In this document: one piece after another, positions 26,182 to 36,710 of the stretch
Layout of the letters: every line of letters begins with the position of its first letter
How positions within the stretch are numbered: position 1 is the stretch's first letter
Source of the DNA: BAIKAL-G1 sp943370385
Lineage (GTDB): Bacteria > Cyanobacteriota > Cyanobacteriia > PCC-6307 > Cyanobiaceae
Direction: 5' to 3'
Assembly: GCA_943370385.1 (NCBI GenBank)
Contig: CALRQT020000003.1
Location: 1 to 64,000 of the forward strand
Length of the DNA stretch: 64,000 nucleotides
The notes under the pieces: generated by a model
What the model saw: only the letters and a program-made list of their open reading frames with translations
What the model was told of the DNA's origin: nothing
Databases searched by the model: none
Translations under genes and position numbers: made by a program

Positions 26182-27591
26182 TCAGCGACCGCTGAGGGCT
26201 GGTTCTGGCTTGGAACTCGCCACATCCGATACCGCTGGGGTCGATGCGATGCCATTAGCAGCAGCGCGGTTGCGATCGCCCTTCACCTTGATCCCGCCGG
26301 TGATCGAACGCACCGCCAACATGGCATTGGCTTCCTCATCACTGCGCACGGCACTGTCAACCGGCTTGTAATTGGCGGGAGCCAGGGCATTGCCACGCAG
26401 CACCGATCCGAGTGTCAAGAAGGTGAGCTTGAGCTGTTGCCAGGGGTTCATCATCACCACCCGCTTGTAGAGGTAGCTGTCAAAGGTGAGCCGCTGCACA
26501 TCCTTGTCATCGCACATCTCCACGAAGGCTTCGCGGGCCGCATCGTTGCGGTAGAAGATGGCTTGCAGCAGCTCCAGCACCTTGTAGGTGGCACCGTATT
26601 TGCGATCCCACTTCTTGATGTAAACCTTGAGATCCGCTTCGGTGGGGATGGTTTGACCCTGCTTGCTCGCCGCCACAATCTGCTCGGCGCACATGCGGCC
26701 ACTCTTGGCGGCAAAATAGATTCCCTCGCCCGAGCTCTTGGTGACATAGCCGGCGGCATCGCCGACTAGGGCCATGCGACCCACCACCCGGCGGGGACGG
26801 GGGTGTTCGGGGATCGGATGGGCTTCCACCTTGATCACTTCGCCATTGAGCAGGCGCTTTTTGGCCCGCTCGCGGATGCCTTCCTGGAGGCCCTTGATTA
26901 GGGATTGGTTCTGCTGCATCGTGCCCGTACCAACGGCCACGTGGTCGTATTTGGGGAAGACCCAGGCGTAGAAATCGGGCGACACATCGGTGCCCACATA
27001 CATTTCGGCCAGGCTTTCGTAGTACTTCATCTCTTCCGGTGGCAGCTTGATGCGCTCCTGGAAGGCAATCGCCACGTTGTAATCGCCCGCATCCATCGCC
27101 TTGGCGACGCGGCTATTGGCCCCATCGGCACCAATGATCAAATCCACGGCCAATTCTTTGGCCACCCCGGTGGCTTCCCCGGCGCTGTAATCGGTGTAGT
27201 GGAGAGTATAAGGACCCTGGCGCTTGGTGCCGGTATCGATTTTGGTGACCAAGCCATTCACCAGGTTGGCGCCCAGGGATGCGGCACGGTCGCGTAGGTA
27301 GGCATCCATCACCTCGCGGCGGCACATGCCGATATATTCGTCCTGATTATCTAGGTTAATATCCACCTCGCGATTGGAGGGGGAAATCATCTTCATATTG
27401 CGTACTTTGCGATCAATGATCGATTCCGGCAGGTCAAACTCCTCCACCATGCAGAGGGGGATGGCGCCGCCGCACGGTTTGGCGTTATCGAGTTTTCGCT
27501 CGAAAATCCAGGTTTCGATCCCGGCCTTGGCCAGAACTTCTGCAGCACACGAACCGCTTGGGCCGCCGCCCACCACTGCGACACGCAACAT
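26182..27591 (-). CDS. chlP: geranylgeranyl reductase
   Basis: The 469-residue product begins MLRVAVVGGGPSGSCAAEV, a Rossmann FAD-binding GxGxxG-type motif at residues 8-13, followed by WIFERKLDNAKPCGGAIP, which is diagnostic of plant and cyanobacterial ChlP. IIGADGANSRVAKAM and LVGDAAGYVTKSSGEGI are the other flavin-contact motifs. ChlP uses NADPH to reduce geranylgeranyl groups to phytyl for chlorophyll, tocopherol and phylloquinone at the thylakoid membrane. Length is normal apart from a slightly extended Ala/Ser-rich tail. It is monocistronic and divergent from the VanY-type gene. Confidence 0.97.
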   Translation of the reverse strand: MLRVAVVGGGPSGSCAAEVLAKAGIETWIFERKLDNAKPCGGAIPLCMVEEFDLPESIIDRKVRNMKMISPSNREVDINLDNQDEYIGMCRREVMDAYLRDRAASLGANLVNGLVTKIDTGTKRQGPYTLHYTDYSAGEATGVAKELAVDLIIGADGANSRVAKAMDAGDYNVAIAFQERIKLPPEEMKYYESLAEMYVGTDVSPDFYAWVFPKYDHVAVGTGTMQQNQSLIKGLQEGIRERAKKRLLNGEVIKVEAHPIPEHPRPRRVVGRMALVGDAAGYVTKSSGEGIYFAAKSGRMCAEQIVAASKQGQTIPTEADLKVYIKKWDRKYGATYKVLELLQAIFYRNDAAREAFVEMCDDKDVQRLTFDSYLYKRVVMMNPWQQLKLTFLTLGSVLRGNALAPANYKPVDSAVRSDEEANAMLAVRSITGGIKVKGDRNRAAANGIASTPAVSDVASSKPEPALSGR

Positions 27592-27741
27592 CTTGAAACC
27601 GGTTCCCCGGACAGCATCTTGAGTCCGAAGCTAACACCGCTTGCCGGGCTAGCGCTGGCTCCTTGGCCTTTCGTCTTACTTTCGTCTTACTATTGATAAG
27701 GCTTTTGAGACCCCTCCGGGTTGCCTGCCTAGCGACTTGCC

Positions 27742-28566
27742 GTGCGCAACCCCCCCTCCAGCTCCAGCCCTTCCAATCGACAGAACGTTTCCAGCCGAGA
27801 TAAGGGGTCTGCGAGGGGCAGCGGGTCGCCGTGGTCCAGCCAGGCAGGCCTGGGATCGGGTGGGCTCGACATCCCGGTGGCACGCCGAACCCAGCTGACC
27901 AAGCCGGAGCGGCGCTTCCGGTTTCGCCAGTCCCTGTTGACGGCGACCCTCCTGCTGGCGGGCACCGCCTCCCTGATCTGGTTGTTCCGCGATCCGATCA
28001 AGCGCCAGCTCGAGCCTCCACCGGTGCGCGGTCTCAACGTGCGCCAGGGCCTTGATGGCCGCCTTTTGGGTCACTTCCCCTATCCCGAGGCCCGTTCCAG
28101 CGACCTGGTCGATGCGGCCCCCGGCATCGCCCTCCACCGGGAGGCCGCCGAGGAGTTCCTCGCCATGCAGCGGGACGCCGCCGCCGATGGGGTGTCCCTG
28201 CGGCTACTGAGTGGCTTCCGCTCGATTGAAGTGCAAAAGCATCTGTTTTTTGATGTGGGTTCGGAGCGCAACCAGAGCGCCGAGCAACGGGCCCGGGTGA
28301 GTGCCCCCCCGGGCTTCTCCGAGCACAGCACCGGCTATGCCCTCGATATCGGCGATGGCCGCAGGCTGGACACGAACCTCAACCAAAGCTTCGAGGACAC
28401 CCCGGCCTTCGCCTGGCTGGTGCAGAACGCCAACCGTTACCACTTCGGTCTCTCCTTTCCGGCGGGCAACACCCAAGGGGTGAACTACGAGCCCTGGCAT
28501 TGGCGTTTCGAGGGTTCCGCCGAGGCCCTAACCCTGTTTGAACCGGCCCACCGGCTGGCCCCCTGA
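27742..28566 (+). CDS. VanY-type D-alanyl-D-alanine carboxypeptidase family protein
   Basis: A 274-residue protein with a basic Ser-rich N-terminus, a single membrane anchor (LLTATLLLAGTASLIWLF, about residues 65-82) and a periplasmic LAS-type peptidase domain. The metal-site motifs are present: SGFRS, PPGFSEHSTGYALDIGD (His and Asp ligands) and EPWHWRFEG (catalytic Glu and His ligand). It would trim peptidoglycan peptides at the D-Ala-D-Ala or related bond. The start is uncertain within the low-complexity N-terminus; a later start before the membrane segment is possible. It is followed 59 bases later by the U32 gene. Confidence 0.88.
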   Translation: MRNPPSSSSPSNRQNVSSRDKGSARGSGSPWSSQAGLGSGGLDIPVARRTQLTKPERRFRFRQSLLTATLLLAGTASLIWLFRDPIKRQLEPPPVRGLNVRQGLDGRLLGHFPYPEARSSDLVDAAPGIALHREAAEEFLAMQRDAAADGVSLRLLSGFRSIEVQKHLFFDVGSERNQSAEQRARVSAPPGFSEHSTGYALDIGDGRRLDTNLNQSFEDTPAFAWLVQNANRYHFGLSFPAGNTQGVNYEPWHWRFEGSAEALTLFEPAHRLAP

Positions 28567-28625
28567 GCTCACCTTCGCCCCCCAACCCCCTTGGGCTGAA
28601 CCCCTTTGGGCCCCACCCCATCCCC

Positions 28626-31334
28626 TTGCCCCACCCCCATACCGTGACGCCTGAACTGCTTGCCCCGGCCGGCTGCTGGGAGTCCCTTCGGGCTGCCGTC
28701 GCCAATGGGGCCGATGCGGTCTATTTCGGCGTAGAGGTGTTCAACGCCCGGCTGCGGGCCGAAAACTTCCAGGCCACCGACCTGCCCGAAGTGATGGAGT
28801 GGCTGCACCGGCGCGGCGTGCGTGGCTTCCTCACCGTCAATGTGTTGGTGTTCCCCAGCGAGCTTGGGGCCGCCGCTGATTTGGTGTTGCAGGCCGCCGC
28901 CGCCGGCGTCGATGCCCTGATCGTCCAAGACATCGGCCTAGCCCGTCTCGCCCGCCAATTGGCGCCCGCCTTGGCCCTGCACGGGTCCACCCAGATGTCG
29001 ATCACCAGTGCGGCCGGGGTGGCCCAGGCGGCCGAACTGGGCTGCGTGCGGGTGGTGCTGGCCCGCGAATTGACCCTCAAAGACTTCGGCCGCCTGCAAC
29101 AGCAACTCAACCAGCGTGGTTGTGCCATGCCCCTGGAGGTGTTCGTGCATGGGGCCCTCTGTGTGGCCTATTCGGGCCAGTGCCTCACCAGCGAGGCCCT
29201 GGGCCAGCGCAGTGCCAACCGGGGCGAATGCGCCCAGGCCTGCCGGCTGCCCTATCAGTTGATCGTTGATGGGGTGGAGCGCGACCTCGGCGAGCAGCGC
29301 TACCTGCTCTCCCCCCAGGACCTGGCCGCCTGGGAGCTGCTCCCGGACCTGGCCGACGTGGGCATCGCCAGCCTCAAGATCGAAGGGCGCCTCAAGGACG
29401 CCAGCTACGTGGCGGCGGTCACCCAGGCCTACCGCCAGGGGCTCGATGCCCTGGCGCCATCAAACCCCCAGGCCGGATCGGAAGGAGCCGCTAACCACGG
29501 GCAGACCCGCGCCGCTGGGCGGGCCGTGGCGCAACCCCAACCTGCCGATCCAGGCCAGATCCGCCGGCGCCTGGAGCTGAGTTTCTCGCGGGGCCTGGGC
29601 ACGGGCTGGCTGCAGGGCGTGGATCACCGCCAGTTGGTGCATGGGCGCTGGAGCAAAAAGCGCGGTCCTTGGTTGGGCCGCCTGGAGCGCATCGAAGCCG
29701 GCGGTTGGCTGGTGCTGGCAGCGGGGCAGCCCCTCAAGGCCGGCGATGGCCTGGTCCTGGAGGGGACCTGCAGCGATCCCCTGCAAGCGCCCCAGGAGGT
29801 GGGCGGTCGGGTGATGGCCTGGCAAACCCGCCCAGGAGGCCTGGTGGCCCTGCGCCTGGGCCCGGGTCGGGTCGATGTCACAAGCCTCAGGCGCGGCAGC
29901 CCCTGCTGGCTCACCAGTGATGCCCAACTGGAGAGTCAGTTGCAAAAACTGGCCCTAGCACCGGCCCCAGAACAGCAGCAGGCCCTCGATCTGCGGGTCA
30001 GTGGCGCCCTGGGGGGTCCACTGGTGTTGGAGGTGGCGCCCATGGCGGGTCGGGCCGGCGGACCCTGGCGGGTGGCTTCGGCAGCGCCGCTTGAGGCGGC
30101 CAAGGGCGAAGGCCTCGATCGCCCGCGCTTGGAGCAGCAGCTGGGCCGGCTGGGGGGCACCCCCTGGCGGCTGGGGCGGCTGGAGATCGACCTAGCCCCG
30201 GGACTATTCCTGCCCGTCGCCCAACTGAACGCCCTAAGGCGCCAACTGGTGGAGCTCCTGGCGGAGGCCAGTGGCGCACCCCAAAAGGACCCTGGTGCCG
30301 ACCCCCAGGCGGTGGCCCCCCTCCCGGATGCAAAGCCTGGGCACGCTTCCGGCGAACCAGAACGGCGCCAGCGGATCGCCACAGCCCTGGAGGCCCTTAT
30401 GCCCCAAGCCCTGACGCCAAGCTCCCTGCACCCGGCGGAAGCCGGATCCGAAGCCCCTACCGAGGCCCCTAGCGTGCCCCTGGCCGAGCCCACCTTGACG
30501 GTGCTGGTGCGCAGCCTCGAGCAACTCGAAGCCCTGCTGGAGCAACCGATCCACCGGGTCGTGGTGGACATCGAACACCCGGCCCAACTGCGCCAGGCCG
30601 TGGCGATGGGGCGGGGCCGCTGGGCCGGGGGCCTGTGGCTGGCGGGCCAACGCATCTGCCGGCCCGATGAACGCTGGAGCCTGGAGCCTTTGCTGCGGGC
30701 CCAGCCCGATGGCTACCTGGTGCGCAACGCCGACCAGCTGGAGCGCCTCAGCCTGGAGGCCCCCTGCATCGGCGATTTCAGCCTGAATGTGGCCAACCCG
30801 CTCACGGCCGCCTGGTTGCTGCAGCGCTGGGGCCTGGAGCGGATTACCGCCAGCTACGACCTGGCCCTCGACCAGCTGCTGGACCTGGTGGCCGGCTGTC
30901 CTGCGGGGCGGGTGGAACTCACCCTGCACCAGCACATGCCCCTGTTCCACATGGAGCACTGCCTGTTTTGTGCCTTTCTGTCGGAGGGCCACGACCACAG
31001 CGATTGCGGCCGTCCCTGCGAGCAGCACCAGGTGCTCCTGCGCGACCGCAGTGGCACCGAACACCCGCTGCGGGCTGACCTGGGCTGCCGCAACACCCTG
31101 TTCAACGGCAAGGCCCAAACCGGGGCCGAGGCCATCCCCCAGTTGTTGCGCGCCGGGCTCCGCCACTACCGGATCGAGCTGCTGCAAGACAACGCCGCCG
31201 ATGCCCAACGGCGCGTCGAGCTCTATCGCCAGGCCTTAGCCGGCCAACGATCAGGCCGGCAGGTGTGGCAGCAGGAGCAGCTCGACAGCCGCCTGGGGGT
31301 CACCCGCGGCAGCCTGAACCGGCGGAGCGGTTAG
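28626..31334 (+). CDS. U32-family peptidase, RlhA/YdcP-like
   Basis: A 902-residue U32 protein. The N-terminal TIM-like domain begins ELLAPAGCWESLRAAVANGA and holds the family signature LEVFVHGALCVAYSGQCLTS, followed by a second Cys pair in RGECAQACR. The C-terminal part has the DUF3656-type region and a Cys cluster (CLFCAFLSEG, DCGRPCEQH). Characterised U32 proteins (RlhA, TrhP, UbiU/V) are Fe-S-dependent RNA or quinone hydroxylases rather than proteases; length and the DUF3656-like domain point to RlhA, which hydroxylates 23S rRNA. An Ala/Pro-rich stretch near residues 560-620 is low complexity. The start is non-ATG: TTG at 28626 or GTG at 28644 (MTPELLAP), the latter fitting homology better. 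Confidence 0.87.
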   Translation: MPHPHTVTPELLAPAGCWESLRAAVANGADAVYFGVEVFNARLRAENFQATDLPEVMEWLHRRGVRGFLTVNVLVFPSELGAAADLVLQAAAAGVDALIVQDIGLARLARQLAPALALHGSTQMSITSAAGVAQAAELGCVRVVLARELTLKDFGRLQQQLNQRGCAMPLEVFVHGALCVAYSGQCLTSEALGQRSANRGECAQACRLPYQLIVDGVERDLGEQRYLLSPQDLAAWELLPDLADVGIASLKIEGRLKDASYVAAVTQAYRQGLDALAPSNPQAGSEGAANHGQTRAAGRAVAQPQPADPGQIRRRLELSFSRGLGTGWLQGVDHRQLVHGRWSKKRGPWLGRLERIEAGGWLVLAAGQPLKAGDGLVLEGTCSDPLQAPQEVGGRVMAWQTRPGGLVALRLGPGRVDVTSLRRGSPCWLTSDAQLESQLQKLALAPAPEQQQALDLRVSGALGGPLVLEVAPMAGRAGGPWRVASAAPLEAAKGEGLDRPRLEQQLGRLGGTPWRLGRLEIDLAPGLFLPVAQLNALRRQLVELLAEASGAPQKDPGADPQAVAPLPDAKPGHASGEPERRQRIATALEALMPQALTPSSLHPAEAGSEAPTEAPSVPLAEPTLTVLVRSLEQLEALLEQPIHRVVVDIEHPAQLRQAVAMGRGRWAGGLWLAGQRICRPDERWSLEPLLRAQPDGYLVRNADQLERLSLEAPCIGDFSLNVANPLTAAWLLQRWGLERITASYDLALDQLLDLVAGCPAGRVELTLHQHMPLFHMEHCLFCAFLSEGHDHSDCGRPCEQHQVLLRDRSGTEHPLRADLGCRNTLFNGKAQTGAEAIPQLLRAGLRHYRIELLQDNAADAQRRVELYRQALAGQRSGRQVWQQEQLDSRLGVTRGSLNRRSG

Positions 31335-31530
31335 AGCACTGCGATAGCATGGATTGATCAGACCAGCAGCCAAGGGGTTGTCTGATCGGCCGGCTCCGGC
31401 CCTTCCCCAGCGACGTTTCCCGTCGCAGCTCGAGCCCCCAGCTCGGGTGTTGCCGTTCCGATCCCAGACCACCGACAACACCCCACCCGGGTTTCGTCAG
31501 ATTCCATCAAGCCTTACCGAGAGATTCACC

Positions 31531-33339
31531 ATGAGCGGCGAACACAAGGGCGCCCCGATTCGCAACATTGCGATCATTGCCCACGTTGACCACGGCAAAA
31601 CCACCTTGGTGGATGCCCTGCTGAGCCAGTCCGGCATTTTCCGCGATGGTGAGGCCGTGCCCACCTGCGTGATGGACTCCAACGACCTGGAGCGTGAGCG
31701 TGGCATCACGATCCTCTCTAAAAATACGGCAGTTGATTACAACGGCATCCGTATCAATATTGTTGATACCCCCGGCCACGCCGACTTCGGCGGTGAAGTG
31801 GAGCGGGTGCTCGGCATGGTGGATGGCTGCCTGCTGATCGTGGACGCCAACGAGGGGCCCATGCCCCAAACCCGATTCGTGCTCAAGAAAGCCCTGGAAA
31901 AGGGTCTGCGGCCCATCGTGTTCGTCAACAAAATCGACCGGGCCCGGGTGGATCCCGAGCAGGCCGTCGACAAGGTGCTCGACCTGTTCCTGGAACTGGG
32001 TGCCGACGACGACCAGTGCGACTTCACCTACCTGTTCGGCAGCGGCATGGGCGGCTACGCCAAGCCGACCATGGCGATCGAGAGCGACAACATGAAGCCG
32101 CTCTTCGACGCAATCCTGCGCCACGTGCCCGCCCCCATCGGCGATCCGGAGAAGCCCCTGCAGATGCAGGTGACCACCCTGGATTACTCCGATTTCCTCG
32201 GCCGGATCATGATCGGCCGCATCCACAACGGCACGATCCGTAACGGCCAGACCGCTGCCCTGATCCGCGATGACGGCAGCATCAAGCGCGGCCGCATCAG
32301 CAAGCTGCTGGGCTTTAAGGGTCTCTCCCGGGTTGAAATCGAGGAAGCGCGGGCCGGCGATCTGGTGGCCGTGTCCGGCTTTGATGAGGTGAACATCGGC
32401 GAAACGATCGCCTGCCCCGACCACCCCGAGGCCCTGCCCCTGATCAAGGTGGATGAACCCACCTTGCAGATGACCTTTGTCGTCAACGATTCTCCGTTTG
32501 CCGGCAAGGAAGGCAAATTCGTCACCAGCCGCCAGCTGCGTGATCGCCTGCAGCGGGAACTGCTCACCAACGTGGCCCTGCGGGTCGAAGACACCGATTC
32601 GCCTGACCGCTTCTCCGTGAGTGGCCGGGGCGAACTCCACCTGGGCATCCTGATTGAAACGATGCGCCGCGAGGGCTACGAGTTCCAGGTGTCCCAACCC
32701 CAGGTGATCTTCCGCACGATCGACGGCACCCCTAGCGAGCCCTTCGAAATGCTGGTGATGGACGTGCCCGAGGAATCGGTGGGTGGCTGCATCGAGAAGC
32801 TCGGCGTGCGCAAGGGCGAGATGCAGAACATGGAAACCACCAGCGACAACCGCACCCTGTTGGAATTCGTGGTGCCCTCCCGGGGCCTGATCGGCTTCCG
32901 CGGTGAGTTCATCCGCGCTACCCGTGGCGAAGGGATCATGAGCCATTCCTTCCTCGACTACCGCCCCATGCAGGGCGACCTCGATTCCCGTCGCAACGGG
33001 GTGCTGATCTCGTTCGAAGAAGGCACGGCCACCTTCTACGCCCTCAAGGGCGCGGAAGATCGCGGCCAGTTCTTCATCAGCCCTGGCACCAAGGTGTACA
33101 AGGGCATGATCGTTGGCGAGCACAACCGTCCGCCCGATCTGGAGCTCAACGTCTGCAAGGCCAAGCAGGTCACCAACATCCGTTCGGCCGGCGCCGAGGT
33201 GCTCGACACCCTGCAGGCCCCGATGCAGATGACCCTGGAGCGGGCCCTCGAATACATCGGCCCCGACGAAATGCTCGAGGTCACCCCCGAGTCGATCCGC
33301 CTGCGCAAGCTGCCCGCCAAAAAGGTCGCCAAGCGCTGA
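31531..33339 (+). CDS. typA: GTP-binding protein TypA/BipA
   Basis: The 602-residue product is a translational GTPase: P-loop AHVDHGKTT (residues 17-25), switch I RERGITILSKN, G3 DTPGHADFGGEVER, G4 NKIDR, then EF-Tu domain 2-like, two EF-G-like domains and the BipA-specific C-terminal domain. TypA binds ribosomes and helps 50S assembly and stress adaptation. The ATG at 31531 follows GAGAG at about 8 bases and matches family starts (IRNIAIIAHVDHG); the frame is open further left, but that part has no homology. A strong terminator follows. Confidence 0.97.
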   Translation: MSGEHKGAPIRNIAIIAHVDHGKTTLVDALLSQSGIFRDGEAVPTCVMDSNDLERERGITILSKNTAVDYNGIRINIVDTPGHADFGGEVERVLGMVDGCLLIVDANEGPMPQTRFVLKKALEKGLRPIVFVNKIDRARVDPEQAVDKVLDLFLELGADDDQCDFTYLFGSGMGGYAKPTMAIESDNMKPLFDAILRHVPAPIGDPEKPLQMQVTTLDYSDFLGRIMIGRIHNGTIRNGQTAALIRDDGSIKRGRISKLLGFKGLSRVEIEEARAGDLVAVSGFDEVNIGETIACPDHPEALPLIKVDEPTLQMTFVVNDSPFAGKEGKFVTSRQLRDRLQRELLTNVALRVEDTDSPDRFSVSGRGELHLGILIETMRREGYEFQVSQPQVIFRTIDGTPSEPFEMLVMDVPEESVGGCIEKLGVRKGEMQNMETTSDNRTLLEFVVPSRGLIGFRGEFIRATRGEGIMSHSFLDYRPMQGDLDSRRNGVLISFEEGTATFYALKGAEDRGQFFISPGTKVYKGMIVGEHNRPPDLELNVCKAKQVTNIRSAGAEVLDTLQAPMQMTLERALEYIGPDEMLEVTPESIRLRKLPAKKVAKR

Positions 33340-33377
33340 GGCCGGAGGGGTCCGTCTCTCCGGCCCCTATTCGTTTC

Positions 33378-33420
33378 AACAACGCCTGTCCAGGCCCAGC
33401 CTGGCCAGGCGTTGTTTTGT
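33378..33420 (+). terminator. Rho-independent terminator of typA
   Basis: AACAACGCCTG (33378-33388) pairs with CAGGCGTTGTT (33406-33416), with an inner CCAGG/CCTGG stem, followed by TTGT. A second smaller hairpin (GGCCGGAG/CTCCGGCC) lies just upstream, right after the typA stop. Confidence 0.85.
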
Positions 33421-33517
33421 TAGAGGGCTAGTTTCCCAAGCCAGACCAGCGAAAAGCTCCTCAGCCGAAGGCATTTCTGCCCAACCTGGGGCAAGCGAAG
33501 TCATCCCAGACGACCCC

Positions 33518-33922
33518 GTGTCAGACGAAAAGCTGCCCCCTGAGCGCCTCCAAGGCGATGGCGACTGGGAGGCAGACCCCCAGTTAGCCGAAGCCATTGC
33601 CCTCTTTAACCTGGGCGAGTGGTATGCCTGCCACGACCTGCTCGAAGACCTCTGGCACCAGTGCCAGGGCCCCGATCGCCAGGCCCTGCAGGGCCTGCTC
33701 CAAATCGCCGTGGCCCACCTGCACCTGGAACGGACCAACCTCCGCGGAGCCACGGTGTTATTGGGCGAAGGCCTGGGCCGACTGAAGCCCTATGGCAACG
33801 AAGCCCTGGGCCTGCAGCTGGAACCCCTGCTGGCAGCGGTCAGTCGGCGCCTGCAGGCCCTGCAACAGGGGCTGGAGCCCAGCGATGACCCCCTGCCCCA
33901 GCTGGGGTCGCGCCAGGGCTGA
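33518..33922 (+). CDS. DUF309 domain protein
   Basis: A 134-residue helical protein starting at GTG. The core reads ALFNLGEWYACHDLLEDLWH then LQIAVAHLHLERTNLRGA, the DUF309 pattern (H/F-N-x-G-E-Y/W-x-x-x-H-x-x-L-E-x-x-W). The family is common in cyanobacteria and plants, is all-helical and has no assigned function. It opens a same-strand gene run ending in ccsA; lptA starts 17 bases after its stop, so cotranscription is likely. Confidence 0.88.
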   Translation: MSDEKLPPERLQGDGDWEADPQLAEAIALFNLGEWYACHDLLEDLWHQCQGPDRQALQGLLQIAVAHLHLERTNLRGATVLLGEGLGRLKPYGNEALGLQLEPLLAAVSRRLQALQQGLEPSDDPLPQLGSRQG

Positions 33923-33939
33923 CGCCTAGATTGGGCGCC

Positions 33940-34550
33940 ATGGCGGCGATGGCTCCCGGGTTGAACGCAGTATTGGCCCCAGCCCAGCGCTGGCGGCGTC
34001 CCTTGTCCTGGCTGGTTGTCGTCCTGAGCTGGGGGTGCCTCGCCCTGGCCCAGCCGCTCCAGGCCCGGGTCCAAACGCCCCCAGGCGAGGCTCCAAGCGC
34101 CCCTGGCCCCAACGGTCCCATTCCCCCCGGCGGCGCCAGCCAGGCCCCCGCTCGTCAGGCGATTCCCACGGGACTCGTGAGCATCGAATCGGATCTCCAG
34201 CAGGCCGACCAGGCCACGGGCGTGATCACGGCCACTGGCAATGTGCGCATCCTGTATCCGGATAAGGGCGTGATGGCAACGGCCCGCCAGGCCCAATACT
34301 TCACCCGCGAAGGCAGGGTCGTGCTGAGTGGCGACGTGGATGTGGCCCAACCGGATGGCAGCCTGCTGCGGGCCGAACAGGTGACCTACCTGGTGCGATC
34401 GGAGCGGATCACGGCCCGGCCCGCCCCCCAACAGCAGGTGTTGAGCCGCCTCCGCCTGACCCCTGCCCCGAAACCGGCAACGGCGACGGCGCCGGTCACT
34501 CCGGGCGCCACCGGCGCCATGGGCCAGCCAGCCACTCGCCCGGTGGCCCC

Positions 34551-34554
<4 letters not shown>
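33940..34554 (+). CDS. lptA: LptA/OstA-like periplasmic LPS transport protein
   Basis: About 204 residues: an N-terminal hydrophobic leader (LSWLVVVLSWGCLALAQPLQA), a Pro/Gly-rich linker, then an OstA/LptA beta-jellyroll: SIESDLQQADQATGVITATG, NVRILYPDKG, ATARQAQYFTREGRVVLSGDV and GSLLRAEQVTYLV. LptA bridges inner and outer membranes in LPS export. The C-terminus is low complexity. The ATG at 33940 was preferred over a TTG nine bases earlier. Its stop overlaps the lptB start as ATGA, so translational coupling is expected. Assignment as lptA rests on fold motifs and on the neighbours lptB and lptF/G. Confidence 0.85.
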
Positions 34555-35275
<721 letters not shown>

Positions 35276-35279
<4 letters not shown>

Positions 35280-36643
35280 CCCGAGCCACCGCAAGCGCCA
35301 ACAGCCGCCAGGACGGGGCCCCATCCGATCCCTCAAGTGGCAACGGCGCCACCACGCACCCGATCTCATCCAATCCAACCGGTTCCGAGCCCGGCAACGC
35401 TGGCCGGCCCCTTCCCTCGTCCGGCCAACCACCGCAGCCCCTGGCTGCCTTCGAATCCATGGTCGAGGCCCTGCAGCGCCTACCCCGCCAACTCCAGCGC
35501 CAGTGGACCCGGTTGCCGCTGATGGATCGCTGGCTCGCCGGCGAGTTGCTGGGTCCCCTGCTATTTGGCGTGGCGGCCTTCACCACCGTCTCCCTGTCGG
35601 TGGGGGTGGTGTTTGAGCTGGTGCGCCGGGTCGCCGAATCGGGCCTCCCGGTGATGGCGGCCTTTCAGGTGCTGATGTTGCGGCTGCCGAGCTTCCTGGT
35701 GCTGTCCTTTCCGATGGCCACCTTGATGGCCACCCTGCTGGCCTACAGCCGGCTCTCGAGCACCAGCGAACTCACGGCCCTGCGCAGCATCGGCGTGGCC
35801 ACCTGGCGCATGGTGGTGCCGGCCCTGGTGGTGGCGGGGCTGATGAGTGGCCTCACCTTTGTGTTCAACGATGTGATCGTGCCCCGGGCCAACCTGGCCG
35901 CTTCGATCACCTTTGATCGGGCCCTGGGTCGGGCCCTGACTTCGGAGCGAGGCAAGGATGTGGTGTATTCCCGCTTTGGCTCGATTCAGGCCAGCGATCC
36001 GGGGGCTGCGGCCCAGGAGGGTCTGGCCCAGCTGTTCTACGCCAGGGAATTTCGCGAAGGGGTGATGCTCGATGTCACCGTGCTGGATTTTTCCCACCAG
36101 GGCCAGCAGCAGATCATGACTGCTGAGAAAGGAATTTGGAATGAAAAACGCAGCCTGTGGGAATTCCTCAATGGCCGCATCGTCAATATCAACCCCGGCG
36201 ACAACACCACCACCTCTGCCCAGTTTGATCGCTACTTCTATCCCTTCACATCGGCCCCCATCCAGGTGGCGAAATTGCCCACCAATGCCGAAGAAATGAC
36301 TGCAGCCCAAGCGATCAGGGCCGAGCAGTTGCTTGAGCAGGCCGGCGATCAGAAGGAAGCCAGGCGCATGCGGGTGCGAATCCAGGAGAAATTTGCCTTC
36401 CCCTTCATCAGTCTGGTCTTTGGCCTGATTGGCAGCAGTTTGGGGGTGAGGCCCAATTCGCGCACCAGTCGCAGCCAGGGATTTGGCATCAGTGTGCTGC
36501 TGATTTTTGGCTATTACCTGATGTCGTTCATCTTCAGTTCCCTCGGGGTGAAGGGCACCCTTTACCCCATTTTGGCGGCCTGGATGCCGGTGTGGCTCGG
36601 TCTCGGCGGCGGCCTGCTGCTGTTACGCCAGGCCAGCCGTTAA
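35276..36643 (+). CDS. LptF/LptG-family permease (YjgP/YjgQ)
   Basis: A 455-residue membrane protein. After about 80 Pro/Ser/Gly-rich residues comes the YjgP/YjgQ domain: MDRWLAGELLGPLLFGVAAF (helix 1), MLRLPSFLVLSFPMATLMA, the cytosolic coupling stretch SRLSSTSELTALRSIGVATW, a periplasmic jellyroll (residues about 210-340) and three terminal helices (FAFPFISLVFGLIGSSLGVR). It pairs with LptB to form the LPS transporter. Cyanobacteria often carry one such gene rather than separate lptF and lptG, so a homodimer is likely (inference). The long N-terminal extension is unusual; it starts in the ATGA overlap with lptB. Confidence 0.92.
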
Positions 36644-36710
36644 CCCCGTTTTGTCCCTCAGCCAGGCCATGGCTTGCCAGACTGGCCGCCACTGACCTTG
36701 CGCTCGAGCG

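Noticed and set aside
31507..33123. 538-codon open frame on the minus strand
   Set aside because: It is the mirror of typA; the His/Gly/Ala-rich product has no family resemblance and typA is certain.
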